This document shows, piece by piece, positions 14,752-23,147 of a stretch of 39,205 bases of DNA. The stretch is from positions 1 to 39,205 of the forward strand of contig JAUIEF010000026.1 of assembly GCA_030428785.1 (NCBI GenBank), read 5' to 3'. The position numbers were made by a program, and so were the translations under genes. Numbering within the stretch: the first letter of the stretch is position 1; every line of letters begins with the position of its first letter. Under the pieces are notes generated by a model, which was not told the origin of the DNA, searched no databases, and saw only the letters and a list, made by a program, of their open reading frames with translations. The stretch is from a bacterium. GTDB taxonomy: Bacteria; Planctomycetota; B15-G4.

Positions 14752-17700
14752 ATGGGACGCACCTCGGGACGCAGCACGGCAGGCTCCTCGGCACGCGCGA
14801 CGGCCGCCGACGCGCGGCGCGCCGACGGCGACGCGCCGGCCGCCGACGCGCTGGGCCGCTTCCACCCGACGCTCGCGCGTTGGTTCACGGACCGGGTCGG
14901 CGAGCCCACGACGCCGCAGCGACGGGGCTGGCCGGCGATCGCGGCGGGCGAGCACACGCTCATCGCGGCGCCGACGGGCACGGGCAAGACGCTCGCGGCC
15001 TTCCTCTGGGCGCTCGACGGGCTGCTGCGCGAGGGTCGCGCGCTGCCGGACACGACGCTCGTGCTCTACGTGTCGCCGCTGCGCGCGCTGAGCAACGACG
15101 TCCAGAAGAACCTCTCCGGGCCGCTCGAGGAGCTGCGCGAGCTCGACCCGGACCTGCCGGACGTGCGGGTGCTCGTGCGCACCGGCGACACGACGAGCAG
15201 CGAGCGCGCGAAGATGGTGCGCAAGGCGCCGCACGTGCTCGTCACGACGCCCGAGTCGCTCTACATCCTGCTCACGTCGGACAGCGGGCGGCGCATGCTC
15301 GGGACCGTGCGCACGGTCATCGTCGACGAGATCCACGCGCTCGCGCGGGACAAGCGGGGGAGCCACCTCGCGCTCTCGCTCGAGCGGCTCGAGGCGCTCA
15401 CCGGCGGCGTGCAGCGCATCGGGTTGTCGGCGACGCAGAAGCCCATGGACGCCGTGGCCGCGCTGCTCACGGGCGTCGATCGCGAGTGCACGGTCGTCGA
15501 CGCCGGACACCTGCGCGACATCGAGCTGGGCGTCGAGGTGCCGCGCTCGCCGCTGGGCGCCGTCTGCAGCCACGAGCACTGGGGCGAGATCTACGACCGC
15601 ATGGCGGAGCTCAGCAAGGAGCACCGCACGACGCTCGTCTTCGTGAACACGCGCAAGCTCGCGGAGCGGCTGGCCGCGCGGCTCACGGACGCGCTCGGCG
15701 AGGGCGCGGTCGCGTGCCACCACGGGAGCCTCAGCAAGGAGCTGCGGCTCGAGGCGGAGCAGAAGCTCAAGCACGGCGAGCTGCGCGTGCTCGTGGCGAC
15801 GGCCTCGCTCGAGCTGGGCATCGACATCGGCGACGTGGACCTCGCCGTGCAGGTCGGGTCGGCGCGCTCCATCGCGACGCTGCTCCAGCGCGTCGGGCGC
15901 GCGGGCCACGGCGTGCACCGCGTGCCGAAGGGGAAGCTCTTCCCGTTGACGCTCGACGAGCTCGCGGAGGCCGCCGCGCTGCTGGCCGCCGTGAAGCGCG
16001 GCGACCTCGACCGGACGCCCGCGCCGCCGGCGGCGCTCGACGTGCTCGTGCAGCAGGTCGTCGCGAGCTGCGTCGCCGCGCCGCAGGACAAGACGGCGCT
16101 CTACGAGTCGTTCCGGCGCGCGCACCCGTACCGCGAGCTGACGCGCGAGGACTTCGACGCGGTCATCGCGCTCCACACGCAGGGGCGCTGGGCGATGCTC
16201 CACGAGGACGGCGTGAACGGGCGTCTGCTCGCGACGAAGCGCGCGCGGCTGCCGGCGCTCACGAGCGGCGGCGCGATCCCGGACACGGCCGACTACCAGG
16301 TGCGCCTCGAGCCCGAGGGCATCGTCGTCGGCACGCTCAACGAGGACTTCGCCGTCGAGGCGAACGTCGGCGACATCTTCCAGCTGGGCAACACGAGCTG
16401 GCGCATCCTCAAGGTCGAGTCGGGGGTCGTGCGCGTCGCGGACGCGCAGGGCGAGCCGCCGACGCTCCCGTTCTGGCTGGGCGAGGCGCCGGCGCGCACG
16501 ATCGAGCTCTCGCAGGAGATCGGCCGGCAGCGCGAGGAGGCGGACTCGCCCGAGTGGTTCGAGCGCGAGGCGGGGCTGTCGCGCGACGCCGCGGAGCAGC
16601 TCTTCGCGTGGCTCGCCGAGGGGCGGCGCGCGCTCGGCACCGTGCCGACGCAGACGCGCGTCGTCGCCGAGCGCTTCTTCGACGAGACGGGCGGCATGCA
16701 GCTCGTCATCCACTCGCCGTTCGGCGGGCGCATCAACCGGGCGTGGGGGCTCTCGCTGCGCAAGAAGTTCTGCCGCGGGTTCGGCTTCGAGCTCCAGGCG
16801 GCGGCGAGCGAGGAGGCCATCCTCATCTCGCTCGGTCCGCACCACAGCTTCCCGCTGGCCGACGTGTTCAAGTTCCTGCACAGCGCCTCGGCGCGGGAGA
16901 CGCTCGTCCAGGCGCTGCTGCCCGCGCCCATGTTCACGACGCGCTGGCGCTGGAACCTCACGCGCTCGCTGCTGCTGCCGCGCACGAAGGCCGGGCGCAA
17001 GGTGCCGCCGCCGCTCATGCGCATGCGCGCCGACGACCTGCTCGTCCAGGCGTTCCCGCAGGTCATGGCGTGCGGCGAGACGCTGCCCGCGGGCGACCTG
17101 CCCGTGCCCATGGACCAGCCCATCGTGCGCCAGACGGTCGAGGACTGCCTCGTCGAGGCGATGGACGTCGACGGGCTGCTCGGCCTGCTCGAGGGCATCG
17201 AGTCGGGGCGCATCGAGACGGTGGCCGTCGACCTGCCGGAGCCGTCGCCGTTCAGCGACGGCATCCTCCACGCGCAGCCGTACGCCTTCCTCGACGACGC
17301 GCCGCTCGAGGAGCGCCGCACGCAGGCGGTGCGCAGCCGGCGCGGGCTCACCGCGAAGGAGGCCGACACGCTCGGCGCGCTCGACCCGGCGGCCGTCGCG
17401 CGCGTGCGCGAGGAGGCGTGGCCGCGCCCGACCTGCGCCGAGGAGGTCCACGAGGCGCTGCTCTGGATGGGCTTCGTCGCGGACGACGAGGCGACGGACT
17501 GGGCGCACTGGCTCGCGTCGCTCGACCGCGAGGGGCGCGTCGTCCACGAGGACGGGCGGTGGTTCGCCGTCGAGGCGCCGCGCGATCCGGAGTCCGTGCT
17601 CGCGGGCCGGCTCGAGGCGCTCGGCCCCGTCGAGAGCGACGACCCGGTCATGCTGCAGCTCGAGGCGAAGGGCCTCGTGCTCCGGACGCGCATCGACGGC

Positions 17701-18720
17701 CGCGACGCGTGGTGCAACCGCCGCCTGCTCGCGCGGATCCACCGGTACACGCTCGACACGCTGCGCGCGCAGATCCAGCCGGTGAGTGCCGCGGAGTTCC
17801 TGCGCTTCCTCACCGCGTGGCAGCACGTCGACCCCGCGCACCGGGTCGAGGGCCCGCGCGGCGTGCTCGGCATCGTTCAGCAGCTCGCGGGCTTCGAGAT
17901 CCCGGCGGCCGCGTGGGAGAAGGACATCCTCCCGGCGCGCGTGACGGGCTACCGGCCGGGCTGGCTCGACGAGCTCATGCTCTCGGGGCAGGTCGCGTGG
18001 GGGCGGCTCTTCGGCGCGGCGGCGGGGCCCGTGCGACGCACGCCCGTGTCGATCTTCCCGCGCGAGGACCTCGACGCGTGGCTCGGCCTCACGGCGCCCG
18101 GCGACAGCTGGAGCCTGCACGGCGCGGGCGCCGCGGTGCACGAGCTCCTGTCCTCGGCGGGCGCGCTCTTCCCGCAGGAGCTCGAGCGGCGCGGCAAGCT
18201 GCTCCCCGTGCAGGTCGACGAGGGGCTCGGGCAGCTCGTCGGCCTGGGCCTCGCGAGCTGCGACGGCTTCGGCGGGCTGCGCAAGCTCTTCGCGCGGCGC
18301 CGTCCGCGGCCGCGGCGCACGCCCGCGCCGAGCGGACGCTGGAGCCTGCTGCCGCGCGGCGCCGTCGACGCGCCGCCCGTCGAGTTCCTCGCGCGGCAGC
18401 TCCTGCGACGCACGGGCGTCGTCTTCAAGCGCACGCTCGAGCGCGAACGCTTCTCCGTGCCGTGGTGGCGCATCCACCGCGAGCTGCGCACGCTCGAGGC
18501 GCGCGGCGAGGTGCGCGGCGGGCGCTTCGTCGCGGGCTTCGCCGGCGAGCAGTTCGCGCTGCCCGAGGCCGTGCGTCTCCTGCGTCGCGTCCGCAGCGAG
18601 GACGCGACGGGACGCGTGCCGGTGAAGGTGTCGGCCGCCGACCCGCTGAACCTCGTGGGCATCCTCACGCCCGACGCGCGCGTCGCGAGCAGCGCCGTGC
18701 AGCGCGTCGACGTGGGCTGA
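14752..18720 (+). CDS. lhr: Lhr-family ATP-dependent helicase (long form)
   Basis: This 1322-residue superfamily 2 helicase has motif I APTGTGKT (73-80), motif Ia YVSPLRALSND, motif Ib TTPES, motif II DEIH (192-195), motif III LSATQ (225-229), motif V ASLELGIDIGDVD and motif VI QRVGRAGH. After the two RecA domains come the winged-helix and Lhr-specific domains, with an AsnThrSer/Trp stretch (LGNTSWRILKVE) typical of Lhr-core. The protein then continues for about 450 residues into the Lhr C-terminal extension, ending near residue 1320. It is therefore closer to long bacterial Lhr than to the ~850-residue Lhr-core. These enzymes translocate 3'-5' on single-stranded DNA and unwind RNA:DNA hybrids in repair. 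The ATG at 14752 is used; the in-frame ATG at 14668 would add a low-complexity stretch. Confidence 0.92.
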   Translation: MGRTSGRSTAGSSARATAADARRADGDAPAADALGRFHPTLARWFTDRVGEPTTPQRRGWPAIAAGEHTLIAAPTGTGKTLAAFLWALDGLLREGRALPDTTLVLYVSPLRALSNDVQKNLSGPLEELRELDPDLPDVRVLVRTGDTTSSERAKMVRKAPHVLVTTPESLYILLTSDSGRRMLGTVRTVIVDEIHALARDKRGSHLALSLERLEALTGGVQRIGLSATQKPMDAVAALLTGVDRECTVVDAGHLRDIELGVEVPRSPLGAVCSHEHWGEIYDRMAELSKEHRTTLVFVNTRKLAERLAARLTDALGEGAVACHHGSLSKELRLEAEQKLKHGELRVLVATASLELGIDIGDVDLAVQVGSARSIATLLQRVGRAGHGVHRVPKGKLFPLTLDELAEAAALLAAVKRGDLDRTPAPPAALDVLVQQVVASCVAAPQDKTALYESFRRAHPYRELTREDFDAVIALHTQGRWAMLHEDGVNGRLLATKRARLPALTSGGAIPDTADYQVRLEPEGIVVGTLNEDFAVEANVGDIFQLGNTSWRILKVESGVVRVADAQGEPPTLPFWLGEAPARTIELSQEIGRQREEADSPEWFEREAGLSRDAAEQLFAWLAEGRRALGTVPTQTRVVAERFFDETGGMQLVIHSPFGGRINRAWGLSLRKKFCRGFGFELQAAASEEAILISLGPHHSFPLADVFKFLHSASARETLVQALLPAPMFTTRWRWNLTRSLLLPRTKAGRKVPPPLMRMRADDLLVQAFPQVMACGETLPAGDLPVPMDQPIVRQTVEDCLVEAMDVDGLLGLLEGIESGRIETVAVDLPEPSPFSDGILHAQPYAFLDDAPLEERRTQAVRSRRGLTAKEADTLGALDPAAVARVREEAWPRPTCAEEVHEALLWMGFVADDEATDWAHWLASLDREGRVVHEDGRWFAVEAPRDPESVLAGRLEALGPVESDDPVMLQLEAKGLVLRTRIDGRDAWCNRRLLARIHRYTLDTLRAQIQPVSAAEFLRFLTAWQHVDPAHRVEGPRGVLGIVQQLAGFEIPAAAWEKDILPARVTGYRPGWLDELMLSGQVAWGRLFGAAAGPVRRTPVSIFPREDLDAWLGLTAPGDSWSLHGAGAAVHELLSSAGALFPQELERRGKLLPVQVDEGLGQLVGLGLASCDGFGGLRKLFARRRPRPRRTPAPSGRWSLLPRGAVDAPPVEFLARQLLRRTGVVFKRTLERERFSVPWWRIHRELRTLEARGEVRGGRFVAGFAGEQFALPEAVRLLRRVRSEDATGRVPVKVSAADPLNLVGILTPDARVASSAVQRVDVG

Positions 18721-18735
18721 ACGGCGTCCGCGTCG

Positions 18736-18772
18736 CGCCGGGCGACCCGACCGCGCACGTCCCGCCCCGGCG
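18736..18772. terminator. weak inverted repeat between convergent genes
   Basis: CGCCGGG (18736-18742) and CCCGGCG (18766-18772) lie in the 60-base gap between the helicase and SGNH stops. The 23-base loop and lack of a U-tract make this a weak terminator candidate. Confidence 0.25.
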
Positions 18773-18780
18773 AGGCGGCG

Positions 18781-19908
18781 CTACGGCAGGTGGCCGAGCT
18801 CCCGCAGCCCCGCGGCGAACGCCCGGCCCGCCGCCTCGTGCCCCGCGGGGTTGAGGTGCCCCGGGTCGTAGTCGTGCCAGCCGGAGAGCCCGAGCGGCCG
18901 GAGCGCGTCGTCCGGCTGCACGACCTGGATCCCGAGCGCCTCGAGCGCGCGCACGAGCCAGCCCTGGATGGGGTAGTCCCCGTCCTTCTGCATCATGTGC
19001 GACTGCGGGATGAGGAAGCACACGAAGGGCGTCCCCGTCTCGTCGGCGATCTCCTTCATGCGCGCGACGTGCCGCAGCGAGTTCTGCCAGAGGCGGATCT
19101 TCGCGTCGTAGCCGAGCCGGTCCTCGGAGACGTTCAGGAACCGGCGCAGCTTCGGGTCGATGGGTTCGAGCAGCCTCGGCACGTCCTCGCCGCCCTCGAG
19201 CCACTCCCAGAGGTCCATGAGCGCCTGCCGGTGGTTCGCGAGGAACCAGTGCCCGATGGCGGTCGTGCGGACGATCGACGGGAACGGCGTCGGGTTGAAG
19301 AGCCGGGTGCGCTCCTGGATCGTCATGTCGTTGCCCATGTACAGGCAGAGCACGACGAGGTCGGGCTCGTACGTGCCGAGCTGGGTCTCCATCCACTGCT
19401 TGTAGTGCCAGGTGGAGTACCCGTTGGCGGCCGTGTTCACGATGCGGACGAAGCGCCCCTCGGGCTGCGTCCGGTTGAGCTCGGCCTCGGCCTGCAGCAC
19501 GAAGGTCTCGCTGTTGCCGACGCCCGGCCCGAAGGTCAGCGAGTCGCCGAGCGCGACGACGCGCGTCTCGCCCGGCTGCTTCTCGAGCGGGTAGTCCTCG
19601 CAGCGCTGGCCGTAGCTGTTGATGTGGACGCGGATCGTCCGGTCGCCGGCGGCGGCGTCCTGCACGCGGACGATGCCGTCCTGGTTCGGCGCGGCGGTGT
19701 AGTGGAGGTCGTCGTGCTCGAACCAGCGCAGGTGGGTGCCGGGGCCGTGCCCCGCGAGGCGCATCCCGACCTCGACGAGGAGCAGCGCGAACGCGAACGC
19801 GCCGAGCAGCAGCGCGAGCCGCGCGAGGAGGCGCTTGCCGGCGCCGCCGCGACGCACCGGGGGCGTCGTCGGAGCCGTCGCGTCGTCGTTCCGCTCACCG
19901 TTCGCCAT
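18781..19908 (-). CDS. membrane-anchored SGNH/GDSL hydrolase
   Basis: This 375-residue protein has a cytoplasmic basic N-terminus, one transmembrane segment (about 28-46) and an extracytoplasmic SGNH domain. The catalytic blocks are complete: ALGDSLTFG with Ser123, NTAANGYS around 158-165, LYMGNDM with Asn193, and YDPGHLNP with Asp348 and His351. Planctomycetes carry many such single-pass SGNH proteins near polysaccharide genes, where they probably act as acyl esterases or acyltransferases. The true substrate is unknown. It differs from the two SGNH proteins flanking the MBOAT gene, which have GTS/GSS rather than GDSL. The ATG start follows a TATGCT -10 box by only 11 bases. The upstream neighbour on the same strand is the M14 peptidase. 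Confidence 0.87.
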   Translation of the reverse strand: MANGERNDDATAPTTPPVRRGGAGKRLLARLALLLGAFAFALLLVEVGMRLAGHGPGTHLRWFEHDDLHYTAAPNQDGIVRVQDAAAGDRTIRVHINSYGQRCEDYPLEKQPGETRVVALGDSLTFGPGVGNSETFVLQAEAELNRTQPEGRFVRIVNTAANGYSTWHYKQWMETQLGTYEPDLVVLCLYMGNDMTIQERTRLFNPTPFPSIVRTTAIGHWFLANHRQALMDLWEWLEGGEDVPRLLEPIDPKLRRFLNVSEDRLGYDAKIRLWQNSLRHVARMKEIADETGTPFVCFLIPQSHMMQKDGDYPIQGWLVRALEALGIQVVQPDDALRPLGLSGWHDYDPGHLNPAGHEAAGRAFAAGLRELGHLP

Positions 19909-19919
19909 GGGAGCGGCGG

Positions 19920-19925
19920 AGCATA
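19920..19925 (-). promoter_or_regulatory. -10 box close to the SGNH hydrolase start
   Basis: TATGCT on the minus strand ends 11 bases before the ATG at 19908, leaving a leader of only a few bases. No strong -35 is present. Confidence 0.4.
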
Positions 19926-19989
19926 GCAGGTCGTCCGGCCGGATCGATCGCGGCGTCGCGGCGGATCGACGGCGCCGCGGGCCGTCGCG

Positions 19990-21771
19990 TCACGGGGTCG
20001 TGCCCCGGAGCGCGTTCGAGAGCACGAAGCCGTCGGGCGTCGTCCCGTCCTCGCAGAGGAACTGGACCCAGACCTCCGTGCCCGGCGGCAGCCCGGGCGG
20101 CCACGTCGACGTGAGGTGGAGCTGCCCCGCGCCGTTCGCGAGGAACAGGAACTGGTTGAGCACGGGCCACGCGTGGAGCGTGCCGCCCGCGAGCGGGAGC
20201 GGCGCGGAGGTCGCGCTGAGCCAGCCGAGCAGCACGGCGCCGGGCACCGCGCCGACGAGGTCGAGCGCGACCGGCGTGCTCGGGGCGAGGCTGCCGGTGC
20301 CCGCGAGCTGCGGCGTGCCGAGCGCGCCGGGGCTGCCGCCCCCGAGGTCCGTCCAGGCCGGGGCGAGCGGCGCGAGGTCCACGTCGAGGAGCACGGGCGT
20401 GCCGAGCTGCACCGTCACGGGGACGACGGCCGTCGCGTAGCCGGGCGCGGTGAAGCGCAGGTCGTAGCCGCCCGCGGGGAGCACCGCGTGCCAGCGTCCG
20501 AAGTCGCCCGCGCTGCGGAAGGACTCGCCGTTGGGGAAGACGACGCCCGACGCGGTGATCGTCGCCTCGACCGGGAGCCCCGTGCCGACGTCGCGCACGT
20601 GCCCGGAGAGCGAGAGCTCGCGCCGCAGGAACTGCACCGCGGCGTCGGCCACCGCGACGGCCTCCGCCTGTCCGTCGACGAACGGCGGCTGGAAGGCCGT
20701 CGCCGTCTCGAGCAGGAACGCGTGCGCGCCGGACTGCATCTGGTGGTGGATCTCGCCGCCCAGGCAGCAGCTGCTCCCCGTCGCGCCGCCCCAGCCCGCG
20801 TCCTGGCTGATGACGGCCGCCTCGGCCTGGAGGAAGGCGTCGAGCGGGTGTGACCAGCAGCCGTAGCCGTAGCGCGTCTCCTGCGCGAACGAGTGGAAGT
20901 CGAGCACGCGCGCGAAGTGCTTGTGGTCGGAGAGCGCGATGAGCGTGAGCGTCTCCGGCTCGCTCGCGGGCGCCGGCCCCTGGTAGGTCGACGAGCCCAC
21001 GGACGTGCTCCCGCCGCAGCCGCCACCCCAGCCCGGCGGGTAGTTGCGGTTGAGGTCGACGCCGACGCCGGTGGGGAAGACGCGCCGGTTCTTGCGCCAG
21101 AAGTCGTCGACGGTGAACACGTGGACGTAGCCGTCCGGGTTCTGCACGGGGACGATCCACGTCTCCTGTCCGTCGACGATCGCCGTCGCGTCGGGGTCCG
21201 TGCCGTAGCCGGCGAGCAGACGCGCCGCGACCTCGATCGCGATGAGCGGCGTGACGACCTCGCGCGAGTGGTGCGCCGAGACGAGCAGCGCCGCCGGCTC
21301 GTCCTCCTCGACGGTCACGTCGTCCGAGACGACGAGCGCGAGGACGTGCCGTCCCTCGGCGGTCGTCGGCGTGCCGTAGGTCGCCGTGAGGTCGACGACG
21401 CGCGCGCGCGTCGGGTGGGCGGCCGCGAGGCCCGCGAGCGTCGCCTCGACCTCGCCGAGCGCGGGGTAGCCGGCGGGAACCTGCGCGCCCTCCTGCGTCG
21501 CGGCGGCCCGCTGCGCGTCGGCGAGCGGGCGTCCCACCGCGGTGACGGTGAGCGCGTAGCCCTCGGCCTCGAGCACGCGGCGCTCCTGCGCGCTCACGAC
21601 GAGGTCGACGGCCCGCGCGTCGGCGCCGAGCACGTCGAAGCCGCGCGCGCGGAGCTCCGCGGCGAGCAGGTCGGGGCGCACCGACGCGACGTCGACGCGG
21701 CGCAGCGGCTCCTCGTCGGGGGCCGCGGCGAGCGACAGGGCCAGCAGCAGGACGGGGACCAGGCTCGTCAC
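19990..21771 (-). CDS. secreted M14 zinc carboxypeptidase with accessory C-terminal domains
   Basis: This 593-residue exported peptidase has a signal peptide (about 1-17) and a short pro-region (18-100). The M14 catalytic domain keeps its key residues: zinc ligands His168 and Glu171 (HHSRE) and His293 (DFHSF), substrate-binding Asn241-Arg242 (DLNRNY), and catalytic Glu355 (FLLETATAF). A carboxypeptidase regulatory-like beta domain follows (about 388-460, LSGHVRDVGTGLPVEATITA). The last ~108 residues are the C-terminal module shared with other exported proteins in this window (WPPGLPPGTEVWVQF, then SNALRG). The enzyme removes C-terminal residues or acts on peptidoglycan-like peptides outside the cell; specificity is not predictable. 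GTG start with GGAGGT just upstream; a TACGAT -10 box lies 25 bases before it. Confidence 0.92.
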   Translation of the reverse strand: MTSLVPVLLLALSLAAAPDEEPLRRVDVASVRPDLLAAELRARGFDVLGADARAVDLVVSAQERRVLEAEGYALTVTAVGRPLADAQRAAATQEGAQVPAGYPALGEVEATLAGLAAAHPTRARVVDLTATYGTPTTAEGRHVLALVVSDDVTVEEDEPAALLVSAHHSREVVTPLIAIEVAARLLAGYGTDPDATAIVDGQETWIVPVQNPDGYVHVFTVDDFWRKNRRVFPTGVGVDLNRNYPPGWGGGCGGSTSVGSSTYQGPAPASEPETLTLIALSDHKHFARVLDFHSFAQETRYGYGCWSHPLDAFLQAEAAVISQDAGWGGATGSSCCLGGEIHHQMQSGAHAFLLETATAFQPPFVDGQAEAVAVADAAVQFLRRELSLSGHVRDVGTGLPVEATITASGVVFPNGESFRSAGDFGRWHAVLPAGGYDLRFTAPGYATAVVPVTVQLGTPVLLDVDLAPLAPAWTDLGGGSPGALGTPQLAGTGSLAPSTPVALDLVGAVPGAVLLGWLSATSAPLPLAGGTLHAWPVLNQFLFLANGAGQLHLTSTWPPGLPPGTEVWVQFLCEDGTTPDGFVLSNALRGTTP

Positions 21772-21795
21772 GGCGACCTCCGGGGAGAAGCACCC

Positions 21796-21830
21796 ATCGT
21801 AACGCCCGGCGCGGGGCGCGGTGGTATCGT
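21796..21830. promoter_or_regulatory. back-to-back overlapping promoters
   Basis: A minus-strand TACGAT (21801-21796) drives the M14 peptidase gene. A plus-strand TATCGT (21825-21830), preceded by TGG as in an extended -10, drives the SGNH gene. The two -10 boxes are 23 bases apart and face away from each other, so their -35 regions occupy the same DNA. Confidence 0.5.
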
Positions 21831-21888
21831 CGCGCGCGCCCGGTCCGCGCGGATCGGCGCACGACGGCGGCGCGAGCGGGAGCGGACG

Positions 21889-23040
21889 GTGCGCGGCAAC
21901 GGGAGCGCGGAGGACCACGCCGGACGACGGCTGCCGTGGGGCGGCGTCGTGGCCGCGCTCCTCGTGCTGCTCGTCGAGGGGCGGTTCCTCGCGCCGGGAC
22001 CGCTCTGGCCGGTGCTCGAGGAGCGCCTCGTCGCCGAGCACCAGGCGACCTTTCCCGTGGAGCGCGGGCTCGTCGGCGACCGCCGCAGCCTGCTGCGCGC
22101 GCTCTTCACCGCCCCGGACAAGGCGCTCGTCGCGGTCCTCGGCACGAGCCGCGCGAACGCGTCGCTCGAGCCCCGAGCGCTCCAGCACGTCGTGCCCGAC
22201 GCGCGCGTGCTGGGCTTCGCGCACGCCGGCATGCAGCCCTTCGAGCTGCGCGGCCTCGCGGACGAGCTCGCGCCGCTCGGCGTGGACCTCGCCGTGCTCC
22301 TCGTCTCGGAGTTCGACACGCACCGGCCGCTGCGCGTCATGCGGCAGAGCGGGCCGGGGAGCCTCGCCGCGCTGCGCGAGCTGCTCGACCTGCTCCCGCA
22401 GGACACGGTGTGGGAGGAGCGGACGCTCGTGCTCCAGCTGCTCACGGCCTGCGCGCTCCCGTCCTACCGCTTCCGCGAGGTCTTCGCGGCCGCCGGCCTG
22501 GACGCGTGGCGGCGCTTCCCCGCCGCGCGCGGCGAGCCGCGCGGCACGAGCCGCCCGCCGTTCCTCCTCGAGGGCGGCCAGCCGCTCCCCGTCTCCTACC
22601 CGCGGGAGCGGGAGCGCCTGCGTGCGCAGTTCCCGGACGTCCCGGAGCGGCAGCTCGACTCGGAGCTCAACCAGTGCCGGTCCATCACGCGCGGGCCGCA
22701 CGCGGAGGTCCAGTCGGCGCTCCTGCTCTCCACGGTCCGCGCGCTGCGGGCGGCCGGGACGCGGGTGCTGCTCGTCGAGGGGCCGGTGTCGCCGCTCGCG
22801 GAGTCGTACTACGACCTCTCCATCCGCGACGACTTCCGGGCGCTCGTGGGGGAGCTCCTGCACGACGAGGGCGTCGACTTCCTGCCGCTCGAGGAGACGG
22901 GGCCGTTCCCCGCGGACCGCTTCCGCGACCTCACGCACCTCGACAAGGCGTGGTCGCCGCCCTTCGCCGCGGCGGTGGGCGCCCGAGCCGCCGAACTGCT
23001 CGCGCGCGACCTCACGACGGACGGCCCCGACGGCCGATGA
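21889..23040 (+). CDS. DltD/AlgJ-like SGNH protein, first partner of the MBOAT acyltransferase
   Basis: This 383-residue protein has an N-terminal transmembrane anchor (about 17-34) and an extracytoplasmic SGNH-like domain. The nucleophile motif is VLGTSRAN (Ser87), and the acid/base pair lies in RDLTHLDK (Asp347, His350). Its sequence parallels the gene at 24590-25705 throughout: PWGGV at the membrane anchor, EFDxHRPLRxM, SLxxxLDL, YRFREx, SITRGPHA, LLVEGP, GVDFLPLEE and DLTHL. Such proteins complete the transfer of acyl groups delivered by an MBOAT protein, or remove them. GTG start with GGAG six bases upstream. The following MBOAT gene is 107 bases away with its own -10 box. Confidence 0.8.
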   Translation: MRGNGSAEDHAGRRLPWGGVVAALLVLLVEGRFLAPGPLWPVLEERLVAEHQATFPVERGLVGDRRSLLRALFTAPDKALVAVLGTSRANASLEPRALQHVVPDARVLGFAHAGMQPFELRGLADELAPLGVDLAVLLVSEFDTHRPLRVMRQSGPGSLAALRELLDLLPQDTVWEERTLVLQLLTACALPSYRFREVFAAAGLDAWRRFPAARGEPRGTSRPPFLLEGGQPLPVSYPRERERLRAQFPDVPERQLDSELNQCRSITRGPHAEVQSALLLSTVRALRAAGTRVLLVEGPVSPLAESYYDLSIRDDFRALVGELLHDEGVDFLPLEETGPFPADRFRDLTHLDKAWSPPFAAAVGARAAELLARDLTTDGPDGR

Positions 23041-23102
23041 ACCCCGGTCCGCCCGTCCGCCTCCGCGTCGCGTCGCCGCTCCGGGGCGGTCGCGGTGCGT
23101 GG

Positions 23103-23108
23103 TATCGT
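23103..23108 (+). promoter_or_regulatory. extended -10 promoter of the MBOAT gene
   Basis: TATCGT preceded by TGG lies 39 bases before the ATG. The 11-mer GTGGTATCGTC (23099-23109) is identical to the one at 21821-21831 upstream of the first SGNH gene. No clear -35. Confidence 0.5.
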
Positions 23109-23147
23109 CTCGCCCTCGTCTGACCGCTCCCACCCGCCCCGCGATCG

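Noticed and set aside
13171..18477. Very long minus-strand open frame (about 1770 codons) opposite the Lhr helicase gene
   Set aside because: Same composition-driven shadow; the plus-strand frame contains all helicase motifs in order.
13338..18854. Plus-strand open frame of about 1840 codons overlapping HD, TlpA and Lhr genes
   Set aside because: Arg/Ala-rich frame-shifted shadow with no recognisable domain; it crosses three well-supported genes.
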